This document shows positions 17,669 through 27,674 of a DNA stretch of 64,000 nucleotides, piece after piece. The notes beneath the pieces are model-generated. The model had not been told where the DNA came from. It saw only the letters and a list, made by a program, of their open reading frames with translations, and searched no databases. The position numbers and the translations under genes were made by a program. The DNA is taken from NCBI RefSeq assembly GCF_003258515.1, contig NZ_QGEH01000001.1:682001-746000 (forward strand). The letters are read 5' to 3'. The DNA comes from Marinobacter bohaiensis (GTDB lineage: Bacteria > Pseudomonadota > Gammaproteobacteria > Pseudomonadales > Oleiphilaceae). How positions within the stretch are numbered: the stretch's first letter is position 1; the number at the start of each line of letters is the position of its first letter.

Positions 17669-17740
17669 ATGTGGACCAAGCCCGCGTTTGAAGACATGCG
17701 CATCGGTTTCGAAGTCACTATGTACTTCGCCAACCGTTGA
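17669..17740 (+). CDS. pqqA: Pyrroloquinoline quinone precursor peptide PqqA
   Basis: This is a complete 23-residue peptide, MWTKPAFEDMRIGFEVTMYF plus ANR. Glu15 and Tyr19 have the conserved E-x3-Y spacing and are the residues joined by PqqE to build PQQ. AAGAGG lies eight bases before the ATG. The peptide is bound by PqqD and processed by the enzymes encoded just downstream. It is shorter than most gene-finding cut-offs and easily missed. The hairpin after it probably sets the ratio of PqqA to the other Pqq proteins. Confidence 0.97.
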   Translation: MWTKPAFEDMRIGFEVTMYFANR

Positions 17741-17768
17741 AGTTTCAGCTGCGTAAGCAGATTGATTG

Positions 17769-17797
17769 AACGGCCGGCTCCCACAGCCGGCCGTTTG
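17769..17797 (+). terminator. Attenuating hairpin between pqqA and pqqB
   Basis: AACGGCCGGCT (17769-17779) pairs perfectly with AGCCGGCCGTT (17785-17795) around a five-base loop, followed by only TTTG. It lies 28 bp after pqqA and 18 bp before pqqB. Partial termination here would give much more pqqA than pqqBCDE mRNA, as expected for a peptide used stoichiometrically. It could also protect the pqqA mRNA 3' end. Confidence 0.75.
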
Positions 17798-17814
17798 CGT
17801 TCCGGAGATCCCCC

Positions 17815-18753
17815 ATGCAGATTCATGTTCTCGGTTCCGCTGCCGGTGGGGGCTTCCCCCAGTGGAACTGCAATTGCACCAACTGCCAGGGCCTGCGCGA
17901 CGGCACCCTCAATGCCCGTGCGCGCACCCAGTCGTCGATCGTGATCAGCGAAGACGGCGAGCGCTGGATCCTGTGCAATGCCTCCCCCGATATCCGCGCC
18001 CAGCTGGCGGCGTTTGCCCCCTTGCAGCCGGCCCGCGCCGTGCGTGACACGGGTATCGATGCGGTGCTGTTGATGGACAGCCAGATCGACCACACCACCG
18101 GCCTGCTGACCCTGCGTGAGGGCTGCCCGCTGGACGTCTGGTGCACGCCCCAGGTCCATGAGGACCTGTCCACCGGTTTCCCGCTGTTCACCATGCTGGA
18201 GCACTGGAACGGCGGCCTGAACTGGCACGATATGCCCTATGGCGACGAGACCGTGTTCACGATGCCCGCCGCGCCGTCCCTGCGCCTGACGGCCCTGCCG
18301 CTGCTGAGCAACGCGCCGCCGTATTCACCACGGCGCGGCAAGACCATCCCGGGGGACAACGTGGGCCTGTTCATCGAGGACACCCGCAGCGGCACCACGG
18401 TGCTTTACGCGCCGGGCTTGGGCCGGCCGGACGACCGTCTGAAAGCCTGGATGCGCCGCGCCGACATCTTGCTGGTGGACGGCACCGTGTGGGACGACGA
18501 TGAAATGAAACGCCGCGGCGTGGGCACCAAGACCGGTCAGGAGATGGGACACCTGGCCCAGAATGGCCCGGGCGGCATGATCGAGCTGCTCGATACGATG
18601 CCCGCGCGGCGCAAGATCCTGATTCACATCAACAACACCAACCCGATCCTGGACGAGGATTCCCCGGAGCGCGCGATCCTCGACCGCCACGGCATCGAAG
18701 TGGCCTGGGACGGGATGCATCTGGACCTGGAACGGGAGGGGGGAGCCGAATGA
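17815..18753 (+). CDS. pqqB: PQQ biosynthesis protein PqqB
   Basis: This 312-residue cytoplasmic metallo-beta-lactamase-fold protein begins [20 protein letters not shown] and has the Cys-rich NCNCTNC motif typical of PqqB. The metal motif is the reduced DSQIDHTTG form. PqqB is reported to hydroxylate tyrosine-like intermediates; older work proposed a transport role. It follows the pqqA hairpin and overlaps pqqC by four bases (ATGA). Confidence 0.97.
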   Translation: MQIHVLGSAAGGGFPQWNCNCTNCQGLRDGTLNARARTQSSIVISEDGERWILCNASPDIRAQLAAFAPLQPARAVRDTGIDAVLLMDSQIDHTTGLLTLREGCPLDVWCTPQVHEDLSTGFPLFTMLEHWNGGLNWHDMPYGDETVFTMPAAPSLRLTALPLLSNAPPYSPRRGKTIPGDNVGLFIEDTRSGTTVLYAPGLGRPDDRLKAWMRRADILLVDGTVWDDDEMKRRGVGTKTGQEMGHLAQNGPGGMIELLDTMPARRKILIHINNTNPILDEDSPERAILDRHGIEVAWDGMHLDLEREGGAE

Positions 18754-19508
18754 GCCGCATTGAACAGCCGCTGGACCGGGCCGCCTTTGAGCAGGCCCTG
18801 CGCGACAAAGGCCAGTACTACCATATCCACCACCCATACCACCGGGCCATGTACGCCGGGGAATGCACCCGCGAACAGATCCAGGGCTGGGTGGCGAACC
18901 GCTACTACTACCAGGTGAACATCCCGCGCAAGGATGCCGCCATCATGGCCAACTGCCCGGATGCCTCAGTGCGGCGCCAGTGGCTGCAGCGGGTGCTCGA
19001 TCACGACGGCGCCGAAGGCGAGGACGGCGGCATCGAAGCCTGGCTGGGGCTGGCCGAAGCGGTCGGCCTGAGCCGGGACGAGGTGATTGATCAGCGCCAC
19101 GTGCTGCCCGGAGTGCGCTTTGCGGTGGACGCCTACTACCACTTCGCGCGGCGGGCGACCTGGCAGGAGGCGGCCTGCTCGTCACTGACCGAGCTGTTCG
19201 CGCCGGAGATCCACCAGTCGCGGCTGGACAGCTGGCCGCAGCACTACCCCTGGATCGAGGACAACGGCTACGGCTACTTCCGCAAGCGCCTGGGCGAGGC
19301 CCGCCGCGACGTGGAACACGGCCTGACCATCACCCTGGATCATTTCACCACGGCGGAACAGCAGCAGCGGGCGCTGGACATCCTGCAGTTCAAACTGGAC
19401 ATCCTCTGGAGCCTGCTCGACGCGCTGACCATGGCCTACGTCCACAAGACGCCGCCGTACCATACCGTGACGGATGCCCAGGTCTGGCATCGGGGACTCG
19501 ATCGATGA
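18750..19508 (+). CDS. pqqC: Pyrroloquinoline-quinone synthase PqqC
   Basis: This 252-residue all-helical oxidase catalyses the last step, ring closure and eight-electron oxidation to PQQ, without metal or cofactor. Conserved active-site segments are [28 protein letters not shown] and [26 protein letters not shown]. Its start overlaps the pqqB stop and its stop overlaps the pqqD start, each by four bases, so translation is tightly coupled. Confidence 0.97.
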   Translation: MSRIEQPLDRAAFEQALRDKGQYYHIHHPYHRAMYAGECTREQIQGWVANRYYYQVNIPRKDAAIMANCPDASVRRQWLQRVLDHDGAEGEDGGIEAWLGLAEAVGLSRDEVIDQRHVLPGVRFAVDAYYHFARRATWQEAACSSLTELFAPEIHQSRLDSWPQHYPWIEDNGYGYFRKRLGEARRDVEHGLTITLDHFTTAEQQQRALDILQFKLDILWSLLDALTMAYVHKTPPYHTVTDAQVWHRGLDR

Positions 19509-19771
19509 AAACGCAAACGCCGAAACTGCGCCCGGGTTTCCGCTACCAGTGGGAACCGGCCCAGGAGGCCTACGTGCTGCTGTACCCGGAGGGCATGGTC
19601 AAGCTCAACGGGAGCGCCGGTGCTATTCTTGGGGAAGTGAATGGTGAGCAAACCGTCGGCCAGATCATCGACAGCCTGCAGGCCCGATTCCCCGACGCCG
19701 GTGACCTGTCCGAGGACATCTGCCAGTTCCTGGAGGAAGCCCGTGAGCGACACTGGATCATCCTTGAGTAA
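19505..19771 (+). CDS. pqqD: PqqA-binding chaperone PqqD
   Basis: This 88-residue RiPP recognition element presents PqqA to PqqE. The family blocks are [10 protein letters not shown] near the N terminus, [12 protein letters not shown], the [13 protein letters not shown] helix and a C-terminal [11 protein letters not shown] helix. It is separate from PqqC, not fused as in some species. Its last 29 bases overlap the GTG start of pqqE. Confidence 0.96.
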   Translation: MKTQTPKLRPGFRYQWEPAQEAYVLLYPEGMVKLNGSAGAILGEVNGEQTVGQIIDSLQARFPDAGDLSEDICQFLEEARERHWIILE

Positions 19772-20891
19772 CCCCCGGCCGGGACCGCCGTTCTGGCTGC
19801 TGGCGGAACTGACCTACCGCTGTCCGCTGCAGTGTCCGTACTGCTCCAACCCGCTGGATTTCGCCCAGCAGGGGCAGGAGCTGGACACCGAGGCCTGGAT
19901 CCGCGTGTTGCGCGAAGCCCGGGCCATGGGCGCGGCCCAACTGGGTTTCTCCGGCGGTGAGCCGCTGGTGCGCCCGGACCTGCCCGAGCTGATCGCCGAA
20001 GCGCGCCAGCTGGGCTTCTACACCAATCTCATCACCTCCGGCATCGGCCTGACCGAAGGCAAGGTCAAACAGTTCCGCGAGGCGGGGCTGGACCACATCC
20101 AGGTCAGTTTCCAGGCCTCCGACCCGGAACTGAACAACGCCGTCGCGGGCTCGCGCAAAGCGTTCGACAGCAAGCTGGCCATGGCCCGGGCAGTGCACGC
20201 CGAGGGCTATCCGATGGTCCTCAACTTCGTCATCCATCGCCACAACATCCACCAGATGGACGACATCATCCGCCTGTGTGAAGAGCTGGGCGCGGACTAC
20301 GTCGAACTGGCCACCTGCCAGTACTACGGCTGGGCTTTCGAGAACCGCGAGGGGCTGATGCCGTCGGCGGCGCAACTGGCCACCGCCGAGAAGACGGTCA
20401 ACGAACACCGCGAGCGACTGCAGGCGGCCGGCTCGGCCATGCAGCTGATCTTCGTCACCCCGGACTATTACGAAGAGCGCCCCAAGGCCTGCATGAACGG
20501 CTGGGGCAGCATCTTCCTGACCGTCACGCCGGACGGTACCGCGCTGCCGTGCCACAGCGCCCGCATCTTGCCGATCGAGTTTCCCAACGTGCAGGAATAC
20601 GCCCTGCAGTCGATCTGGTATGACAGCCCCGGCTTCAACCATTACCGCGGCGACGCCTGGATGCCCGAGCCCTGCCGCTCCTGCGACGAGAAGCACAAGG
20701 ACTTCGGCGGCTGCCGCTGCCAGGCCTACCTGCTGACCGGCGACGCCGACAACGCGGACCCGGTGTGCGACAAGTCGCCCCATCACGAACGCGTGCTGGC
20801 GGCCCGGCGCGCGGCGGACCACGCCACCGCCGGCCTGGCGGACCTGACCTACCGCAACGCCCGCAATTCGCGGGTGATCGTCAAGGCCTGA
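19743..20891 (+). CDS. pqqE: Radical SAM PqqA Glu-Tyr cyclase PqqE
   Basis: This 382-residue radical SAM/SPASM enzyme makes the Glu-Tyr carbon-carbon bond in PqqA. The SAM cluster motif is Cys27-x3-Cys31-x2-Cys34 ([12 protein letters not shown]). The C-terminal SPASM cysteines are in [23 protein letters not shown] and DPVCDKS. GTG at 19743 is chosen because GGAGGAAG lies just before it and the protein then begins like known PqqE. The longer frame from 19641 would only extend into pqqD out of phase. Confidence 0.97.
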   Translation: MSDTGSSLSNPRPGPPFWLLAELTYRCPLQCPYCSNPLDFAQQGQELDTEAWIRVLREARAMGAAQLGFSGGEPLVRPDLPELIAEARQLGFYTNLITSGIGLTEGKVKQFREAGLDHIQVSFQASDPELNNAVAGSRKAFDSKLAMARAVHAEGYPMVLNFVIHRHNIHQMDDIIRLCEELGADYVELATCQYYGWAFENREGLMPSAAQLATAEKTVNEHRERLQAAGSAMQLIFVTPDYYEERPKACMNGWGSIFLTVTPDGTALPCHSARILPIEFPNVQEYALQSIWYDSPGFNHYRGDAWMPEPCRSCDEKHKDFGGCRCQAYLLTGDADNADPVCDKSPHHERVLAARRAADHATAGLADLTYRNARNSRVIVKA

Positions 20892-20898
20892 CTCTCTG

Positions 20899-22737
20899 GT
20901 GGCCGCTCTTTCCGCGCACGCCGCCGTGGGTGCCTACGCCCAGCGCGACAACCTGCGCTGCGCCGAGGGCGGCGTGTTCTGGCTGGAGAGCGATCCGGCC
21001 ACCGGGCTGGTGGGTCTGCACGCCTGGCGTGACGGCGAAGCCCGCCGGCTGACGCCCCGCGAGTTCGGCGTGCGCAGCCAGGTCAACGGCTACGGGGGCG
21101 GCGCGTTCTGCGTGCTGCAGGGCGCCGTTTACCTGGTCAGCGGCGGCGACCAGCAAATTTATCGCTTCGACCTGGACAGCGGCGCGCTCGGCGCCGTGAG
21201 CGACCAACCAGAGTGTCGTTTTGGCGGTTTGGTGGCGGACCCGCGCCGCGGCCGCATCCTGGCGGTGTGCGAACACCTGGACGACGGCTTCGGGGTGGGG
21301 CAGAGCTTGGTGGCGCTGGACGTGGAGACCGGTGCCCTGCTGACGCTGGCCGGGGCCGAGCGCGGGCCGATCAATATGGGCTGCCCCACGCTGTCGGCCG
21401 ACGGCCGCCTGCTGGCCTGGGTCGAGTGGACCTTGCCGGCGATGCCCTGGGAGCAGACCCGGCTGCGGCGGGCAGTACTGGACCGTTCCGGCCAGGTGGC
21501 GGCGGTGGAAGACTGCTCCGCCCCGGCACCGGCGTCGATCCAGCAGCCGCGCTATGTCGGCGATGCCCTCTACGCGCTGTCGGACCACGGTGGCTGGTGG
21601 CAGCCTTACCGGGTGGATGACGGCAACGGCTGGCGGATACTGTCGCGGGATCGCTGCGATCACGCCAACGCCCCCTGGCAGTTGGATGAGCGCCATGACG
21701 CCTGGCTGGACGGCGAGCGCTGGGCGCGCGTCCAGTACCAGTCCGGCCTGGGCTCACTGGTGCTGGTGGACGAGCAGGGGCGGCGGCAGCAGCGGCTGGC
21801 GGAGGCGTACACCGATTTCCGCCACCTGCAGGTGATGGATCGGCGGATCCATGCGATTGCCCGCAGCCCTTACCGGCTCGACAGCATCGTGCGCATCGAC
21901 CCGGAAACCGGCGACTGTGAGACGTTGGCGGGCGGTGAGCAGACGCCCGCCTGCCAGGAAATGGCGCCGCCGGAGCCCTTCAGCTTCGATGCCCGCGACG
22001 GTCAGCCGGTGCACGGCTTCCTGTACCGGCCGATGGTGGAGGCGAGCCAACCGCCGCCGGTGGTCATGCGTGTCCACGGCGGGCCCACGTCCGCCGCCTA
22101 TCCGGTGTTCGATCCGCAGGTGGCCTTCTGGACATCCCACGGCTTTGCGGTGGCGGACGTCAATCACCGCGGCAGCACCGGCTACGGCCGGGCGTTCCGC
22201 ATGGCGCTGCAGGGCCGTTGGGGGGCGTCCGATCACGAGGACATCTGCGACGGCGTCAGCCACCTGGCGCGGGAACAGCTGGTGGACGGCGAGCGGGCCT
22301 TCATCATGGGGCGCAGCGCCGGTGGGTTTACGGTGCTCAATGCGCTGATCCATAGCCCGGTGTTCCGCGCCGGCGCCAGCCTGTTCGGGGTGAGCGACCC
22401 GGAGTCCCTGCGCCACATGACCCATCGCTTTGAATCCGGTTACCTGGACTGGTTGCTGGGCGATCCGGACACCGAGCGGGTGACCTGGCAGCAGCGTACG
22501 CCGCTGTTCTGGGCCGACCGCATCACCTGCCCGGTGATTTTCTTCCAGGGCGAGCAGGACGCGGTGGTGGTGCCGGAGCAGACCGAGTCCATGGCCCACG
22601 TGCTGCGTCGCTGCGGCGTGCCGGTGGAGGTGGTGCGTTTCGCCGACGAGGGCCACGGCTTCCGTCATGCGGAGAATCAGGTCACGGTGATGGAGCGGAC
22701 GTTACGCTTCTTCCGACAGGCGCTGGAGGAGGGCTGA
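20899..22737 (+). CDS. Prolyl-oligopeptidase-family (S9) peptidase of the pqq operon (PqqH-like)
   Basis: This 612-residue protein has an N-terminal beta-propeller-like half and a C-terminal alpha/beta hydrolase. The catalytic triad is readable: Ser473 (GRSAGG), Asp554 (GEQDAVV) and His586 (EGHGF). The oxyanion region is RVHGGPTSAAYP. It starts with GTG seven bases after pqqE and has no signal peptide. In Pseudomonas a similar peptidase sits after pqqE. It may trim or recycle PqqA-derived peptides, a job done elsewhere by the PqqF/PqqG zinc proteases, which are absent here. The assignment to PQQ maturation is by position. Confidence 0.88.
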   Translation: MAALSAHAAVGAYAQRDNLRCAEGGVFWLESDPATGLVGLHAWRDGEARRLTPREFGVRSQVNGYGGGAFCVLQGAVYLVSGGDQQIYRFDLDSGALGAVSDQPECRFGGLVADPRRGRILAVCEHLDDGFGVGQSLVALDVETGALLTLAGAERGPINMGCPTLSADGRLLAWVEWTLPAMPWEQTRLRRAVLDRSGQVAAVEDCSAPAPASIQQPRYVGDALYALSDHGGWWQPYRVDDGNGWRILSRDRCDHANAPWQLDERHDAWLDGERWARVQYQSGLGSLVLVDEQGRRQQRLAEAYTDFRHLQVMDRRIHAIARSPYRLDSIVRIDPETGDCETLAGGEQTPACQEMAPPEPFSFDARDGQPVHGFLYRPMVEASQPPPVVMRVHGGPTSAAYPVFDPQVAFWTSHGFAVADVNHRGSTGYGRAFRMALQGRWGASDHEDICDGVSHLAREQLVDGERAFIMGRSAGGFTVLNALIHSPVFRAGASLFGVSDPESLRHMTHRFESGYLDWLLGDPDTERVTWQQRTPLFWADRITCPVIFFQGEQDAVVVPEQTESMAHVLRRCGVPVEVVRFADEGHGFRHAENQVTVMERTLRFFRQALEEG

Positions 22738-22844
22738 CCGACCGCCCGAGGTCGATCCGGAATAGGGCGGAACCGTCGGTCTTCCGTTAAACTGGGTAAG
22801 CGCTCAAGCGCATTCGACACGACACAATAATAATGAGATCGACC

Positions 22845-24008
22845 ATGGCTCACGACGTCACGAACCTGCGCAAGTTCGTTGCTCCCGAAATCGTCTTTGG
22901 CGCCGGATCCCGCAAGGCGGTCGCCAACTTTGCCAGCCACTTCGGCGCGCGCCGGGTGCTGCTGGTGTCCGACGCCGGCGTGGCCGCCGCCGGCTGGGTC
23001 TCCGAGGTCGAGGCCCTGCTGCTGGAAGCGGGTTTCGCCGTCACCGTCTTTACCGGCGTGTCCCCCAATCCCCGGGTTGCGGAGGTGATGCACGGCGCGG
23101 AACTCTACAGGTCGGCGGGCTGTGACGTGATCGTCGCTATCGGCGGCGGCAGCCCGATGGATTGCGCCAAGGGCATCGGCATCGTCAGCGCCCATGGGCG
23201 CAGCATTCTCGACTTCGAGGGCGTCGACACCATCACCCTGCCGTCGCCGCCGCTGATCCTGATTCCGACCACCGCCGGCACCTCGGCGGACGTGTCCCAG
23301 TTCGCGATCATTTCCGACCCGGACCGGCGCTTCAAGTTTTCCATCATTTCCAAGGCGGTGGTGCCCGACGTGGCGCTGATCGACCCGGAAGTGACCCAGA
23401 CCATGGACGTGTTCCTGACCGCCTGCACCGGCGTGGACGCCTTGGTGCACGCCGTCGAGGCGTTCGTCTCCACCGGCAGCGGCCCGCTGACCGACTCCCA
23501 CGCGCTGGAGGCGATCCACCTGATCAACACCCACCTGGAGCCGCTGGTGGCCAACCCGTCCGACGCCCACCTGCGCGAGCAGGTGATGCTGGGCTCAATG
23601 CAGGCCGGTCTGGCGTTTTCCAACGCCATCCTGGGGGCGGTGCACGCCATGTCTCACAGTCTGGGCGGCTTCCTGGACCTGCCCCATGGCCTGTGCAACG
23701 CGATGCTGCTGGACCACGTGGTGGCCTACAACTACAGCGCCTGCGAGGACCGCTTCAAGCGCATTGCCGAGACGCTGGGCATCGACACCCGGGGTATGAC
23801 CACGGCCACCGTGCGCCAGCGCCTGCTGGGCCGGATCGCCGAACTCAAACGCAACGTGGGGCTGGAGAAACGCCTCGGCGAGCTGGGCGTGCGCGTGGAC
23901 GACATTCCGTCCCTGTCCGGTTTCGCCCTGCAGGACCCGTGCATCCTGACCAACCCGCGCAAGTCGTCCCGGCGGGACGTTGAAGTGGTGTATGAAGAAG
24001 CCCTCTGA
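22845..24008 (+). CDS. ercA: ErcA-like iron-containing alcohol dehydrogenase
   Basis: This 387-residue group III Fe-ADH has the GGGSPMDCAKGIG nucleotide site, TTAGTSADVSQF, and metal ligands in GVDALVHAVEAF and AVHAMSHSLGGFLDLPHG. In Pseudomonas aeruginosa ErcA lies with the ethanol-oxidation regulators and is needed for growth on ethanol, probably in signalling rather than catalysis. ATG 22845 is chosen over ATG 22833 because GAG precedes it at normal spacing and the protein is then exactly the usual length. It overlaps the kinase gene by 17 bases. Confidence 0.9.
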   Translation: MAHDVTNLRKFVAPEIVFGAGSRKAVANFASHFGARRVLLVSDAGVAAAGWVSEVEALLLEAGFAVTVFTGVSPNPRVAEVMHGAELYRSAGCDVIVAIGGGSPMDCAKGIGIVSAHGRSILDFEGVDTITLPSPPLILIPTTAGTSADVSQFAIISDPDRRFKFSIISKAVVPDVALIDPEVTQTMDVFLTACTGVDALVHAVEAFVSTGSGPLTDSHALEAIHLINTHLEPLVANPSDAHLREQVMLGSMQAGLAFSNAILGAVHAMSHSLGGFLDLPHGLCNAMLLDHVVAYNYSACEDRFKRIAETLGIDTRGMTTATVRQRLLGRIAELKRNVGLEKRLGELGVRVDDIPSLSGFALQDPCILTNPRKSSRRDVEVVYEEAL

Positions 24009-25749
24009 TACCCCCGGTCGCGATGACGGCGGTGCCGGCGACTACAACGTCGAAGACCTGCTCGGCCTGGGCAGCCATTCGGCGCGCAAGAGCTATTACC
24101 CGGCGCTGCTGGAGCGGATCGCCGACCTGGAAGCCGAGCGCAACCGCTACAAGTGGCTGTTCGACAACGCCCTGCACGGCATTTTCCAGGGCAACCTGCG
24201 CGGCGGCCTGATTTCCTGCAACCCGGCGATGGCGGACATTTGCGGCTACGCATCACCGGCTGCGCTGACCGGGGCCATCGTGCGCCTGCGTGAGCAGCTG
24301 TTTGCCAGCGTGCGGGATTTCGACCACGTGCGCCTGACGCTGCTGTCCGACGGCCAGGTGCGTGCCCGCGAGCTGCGCCTGATGCGCCGCGACGGCGGGC
24401 AGGTGGACGCGGCGCTGACCCTGCTGTGGCGCCCGGATCTGGGGCCCGAAGTGGTGGAGGCGTTCGTGGCGGACATCACCGAGCGCCAGCAGGCCCGGGC
24501 GCGGCTGGAACAGGTCAACAGCGAACTGGAGCTGCGGGTCAAGGAACGCACCGCTGCGCTGCGCGACGCCAACAGCGGCCTGCGCCGGGAGATTGGCGAG
24601 CGCGAGAAAATCGAGGCGGAGCTGGTGGTGGCGATCCAGGCCGCCGAGGAAGCCAACCGCAGCAAGGACAAGTACCTGGCGGCGGCCAGTCACGACCTGA
24701 TGCAGCCGCTCAACGCCGCCCGGTTGCTGGTCTCGACGCTGCAGGACCGGGCCCTGCCGAACGCCGAGGCGCAACTGGTCGATCGTGTGCACCGGGCGCT
24801 GGAAGGCGCCGAAGACCTGCTGGCGGACCTGCTGGACATCTCCAAGCTGGACCAGCAGGCGATCCAGCCCGACCGCACCTACCTGGACATCGACGACCTC
24901 ATCCAGGCCCTGGCCGGCGAGTTCGAACCGGTGGCGGAAAACGCCCACCTGCGGCTGAAAGTCCGGTCCCGGCCGGGCATCGTCCACACCGACGCCCGCA
25001 TGATGACCCGCATCCTGCGTAACCTGCTCACCAACGCGTTCCGTTACACCCAGGAGGGCGGCGTGCTGCTGAACGTTCGCCGCCGCACGGACGACCTGCA
25101 TATCGAAGTCTGGGATACGGGCGTGGGCATTCCCGACGACCGGCTGGAGGATATCTTCCGTGAGTTCCATCAGCTCAGCGCCCCCCACACGGGCGGACGT
25201 AAGGGGGTGGGGCTGGGGTTGGCCATTGTCGACCGCATGGTGCGCATGCTGGACCATCGCATCGAGGTGCACTCCCGCCCCGGCGTCGGTTCGCGCTTCA
25301 GTGTGATCCTGCCGCTGGCACATCCCCGGCCGGCGGCCGCAGGGGCCGGCCAGGCGATGCCGGAGCCGCATTCCCTGGCGGGGCGGCGTATCCTGGTGAT
25401 CGACAACGAGCCGGACATCCTGGCGAGCATGGAGGCCCTGCTGGCACAGTGGGGCTGCGAGGTGTCCTGCGTCGCCGACGCGCAGGTCGCGCTGCGGGGC
25501 CTTGAAAACGGGACAGTAACCGTGCCCGAAGCGATCCTGGCGGATTACCACCTGGACGAGGGGCGTACCGGCTGCGAGGCGATCTACGCCATCCGGCGGG
25601 CTGTGGGGCGGGATATTCCCGCCGCCATCATCACCGCCGACCGCAGCGACGCCTGCCGGCGTTTCCTGAAAACCCAGTATTTCCCGGTGCTTAACAAGCC
25701 CGTCAAACCCAACCGCCTGCGCGCCCTGCTGACCAGCCTGTTTGCCTGA
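23992..25749 (+). CDS. ercS: ErcS/NahK-like hybrid sensor histidine kinase
   Basis: This soluble kinase of about 585 residues has a PAS/PAC domain (around residues 35-165), a coiled coil (170-225), a HisKA domain with His234 in AASHDLMQPLNA, and an HATPase (NLLTNAFRYT, DTGVGIP, GVGLGLAI). A C-terminal receiver carries Asp518 (LADYHLDEG) and Lys in LNKPVKP. There are no membrane segments, so the signal is probably cytoplasmic. ATG 23992 is preferred to TTG 23980; neither has a clear Shine-Dalgarno, consistent with coupling to ercA. The cognate LuxR-type regulator is not in the window. Confidence 0.9.
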   Translation: MKKPSDTPGRDDGGAGDYNVEDLLGLGSHSARKSYYPALLERIADLEAERNRYKWLFDNALHGIFQGNLRGGLISCNPAMADICGYASPAALTGAIVRLREQLFASVRDFDHVRLTLLSDGQVRARELRLMRRDGGQVDAALTLLWRPDLGPEVVEAFVADITERQQARARLEQVNSELELRVKERTAALRDANSGLRREIGEREKIEAELVVAIQAAEEANRSKDKYLAAASHDLMQPLNAARLLVSTLQDRALPNAEAQLVDRVHRALEGAEDLLADLLDISKLDQQAIQPDRTYLDIDDLIQALAGEFEPVAENAHLRLKVRSRPGIVHTDARMMTRILRNLLTNAFRYTQEGGVLLNVRRRTDDLHIEVWDTGVGIPDDRLEDIFREFHQLSAPHTGGRKGVGLGLAIVDRMVRMLDHRIEVHSRPGVGSRFSVILPLAHPRPAAAGAGQAMPEPHSLAGRRILVIDNEPDILASMEALLAQWGCEVSCVADAQVALRGLENGTVTVPEAILADYHLDEGRTGCEAIYAIRRAVGRDIPAAIITADRSDACRRFLKTQYFPVLNKPVKPNRLRALLTSLFA

Positions 25750-25893
25750 GTCCGGACCGGCCAGCCCTCCGAACGTCCTACATCGTCGCCGGCAAACCTG
25801 ACTACACTTCTGGAATGGACGTCACCGTCTGGAAGGGGAGTGCCCGGCGAGCCCGCCGGGTTCCGGGAATCGGTTGAAAGCGAGGTGAAAACA

Positions 25894-26178
25894 ATGCAAA
25901 CCACCGAAAACGCTCTGACCAACCACGAAGTGACCGTGTGTCTCAGCGGCGGCGCGGTCCTGGGGCCGTTTAATGCCACCTGGTCGCAGGACTCCGGAGG
26001 CGACGTGCGTGAACTGGTCCGGGAATACGATGCGTATCTCCAGGGCGAGCCGCAGAAACGGTTCAAGTTTCACCTGCACGACACGTACACCAACACGGTC
26101 CACACCCTGATCCTGAACTTTTCTCAAGTGACCGGGGTCTGTGATCATGTGAGGCTCAGGCATAATCCAGAGGGCTGA
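25894..26178 (+). CDS. Small hypothetical protein
   Basis: This 94-residue protein is not recognised. GAGGTGAAAACA before ATG 25894 is a good ribosome site. The protein is hydrophilic, with a mixed strand/helix look: an N-terminal NHEVTVCLSGGAVLGPF strand pair, an acidic middle (SGGDVRELVREYDAYLQGE) and a basic C-terminal strand (KRFKFHLHD). There is no signal peptide or membrane segment. It lies between the kinase and fumC and could be a signalling partner or unrelated. Confidence 0.7.
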   Translation: MQTTENALTNHEVTVCLSGGAVLGPFNATWSQDSGGDVRELVREYDAYLQGEPQKRFKFHLHDTYTNTVHTLILNFSQVTGVCDHVRLRHNPEG

Positions 26179-26291
26179 TGGCCGGTTGGGCCAGGCTCAG
26201 GTCGTGTCGTCAGCGCTCTGTCACGCCACTCTCTTACGCCACTCTTTCATGCCATAGTCATAGGCTTCATGTTCAGGTAAAGGAGGCTGCC

Positions 26292-27671
26292 ATGAGTGAA
26301 TTCCGGGTCGAAAAGGATAGCCTGGGCGACGTCAAAGTGCCGGCTGACGCGCTTTGGGGCGCGCAAACCCAGCGTGCCGTCGACAATTTCCCGATCAGCG
26401 GCCGTCCCATGCCGCCGGCGTTCATTGAGGCGGTGGTGCGGGTCAAGCGTGCGGCGGCCCAGGCCAACGCCAAGCTGGGGCTGCTGCAGGATGCGCACCG
26501 GGACGCGATCCTCAAGGCCTGCGACACCTTGTTGTGGGGCGAGCACCGCGACCAGTTCCCGATCGATGTCTATCAGACCGGATCGGGCACCAGCACCAAC
26601 ATGAACGTCAACGAGGTGATTGCCCGCCTGGCGCGGATGGACGGCGATGACGTGCATCCCAACGACCACGTCAACATGAGCCAGAGCTCCAACGACGTGA
26701 TACCCACCGCCATCCACGTCAGTGCCGTCACCCAGGCCCAGGCGGTGCTGGTCCCGGCGCTGTCGCACCTGCAGGGGGCCATCTACGAGCGCGAAGCGGA
26801 ACTGGCGGAGACCGTCAAGACCGGGCGCACCCACCTGATGGACGCCATGCCGGTCACCCTGGGGCAGGAACTGCAGACCTGGCGCGAGCAACTGGCCGCC
26901 GCCCAGAAGCGGGTGGAGTGGGCCTGCGACGACCTGCTGGGGCTGCCCCAGGGCGGCACCGCCGTGGGCACTGGCGTGAACGCACACAGCCAGTTCGCCG
27001 AGCGTTTCATCGCCGCGCTGAACGACGATACCGGCCTGCACTTCCGGTCCCTGGATCACAAGTTCGTCGGTCAGAGTGCGGTGGACGCTCCGGTGAATTT
27101 CTCCGCCCAGCTGCGTGGCGTGGCGGTGGTGCTGATGAAGATCGCCAACGATCTGCGCTGGATGAACAGCGGTCCCATCCACGGCCTGGCCGAGATCAGT
27201 CTGCCGGCCCTGCAGCCGGGCAGCAGCATCATGCCGGGTAAGGTGAACCCGGTGATTCCCGAATCCACCGCCATGGTGGCGGTGCAGGTGATGGGACTCG
27301 ACAGCACCGTCGCCATGGCCGGGCAGTCCGGCAACTTCCAGCTCAACGTCATGCTGCCGCTGGTGGGCGCCAACCTGGTGGACATGCTGCAGTTGCTGAG
27401 CAATGCCTCCCGGGGGCTGGCGGATAAGGCCATCGCCGGCTTTACCGTCAACGCCGACCACCTGGCCGAAGCGGTGGGGCGCAATCCGGTGCTGGTCACC
27501 GCCCTCAACCCGGAAATCGGCTACAGCCGGGCGGCGGAGATCGCCAAGGAAGCCTACGCCAGCGGCCGCTCGATCCTGGACGTGGCGGAGGAACGCACGG
27601 ATCTGTCCCGCAGCCAACTGGAGGCCATTCTCGATCCCCTGAAACTGACCCACGGGGGGCTGGAAAGCTGA
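26292..27671 (+). CDS. fumC: Class II fumarate hydratase
   Basis: This 459-residue cytoplasmic iron-free fumarase interconverts fumarate and malate in the TCA cycle. Family marks are TGSGTSTNMNVNEV, the catalytic-site MSQSSNDVIPTAIHV and the signature GSSIMPGKVNPV. AAAGGAGG lies before ATG 26292; an upstream in-frame start at 26178 lacks any such site. An argininosuccinate lyase or aspartase identity is excluded by the signature and N-terminal sequence. Confidence 0.97.
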   Translation: MSEFRVEKDSLGDVKVPADALWGAQTQRAVDNFPISGRPMPPAFIEAVVRVKRAAAQANAKLGLLQDAHRDAILKACDTLLWGEHRDQFPIDVYQTGSGTSTNMNVNEVIARLARMDGDDVHPNDHVNMSQSSNDVIPTAIHVSAVTQAQAVLVPALSHLQGAIYEREAELAETVKTGRTHLMDAMPVTLGQELQTWREQLAAAQKRVEWACDDLLGLPQGGTAVGTGVNAHSQFAERFIAALNDDTGLHFRSLDHKFVGQSAVDAPVNFSAQLRGVAVVLMKIANDLRWMNSGPIHGLAEISLPALQPGSSIMPGKVNPVIPESTAMVAVQVMGLDSTVAMAGQSGNFQLNVMLPLVGANLVDMLQLLSNASRGLADKAIAGFTVNADHLAEAVGRNPVLVTALNPEIGYSRAAEIAKEAYASGRSILDVAEERTDLSRSQLEAILDPLKLTHGGLES

Positions 27672-27674
27672 CCC

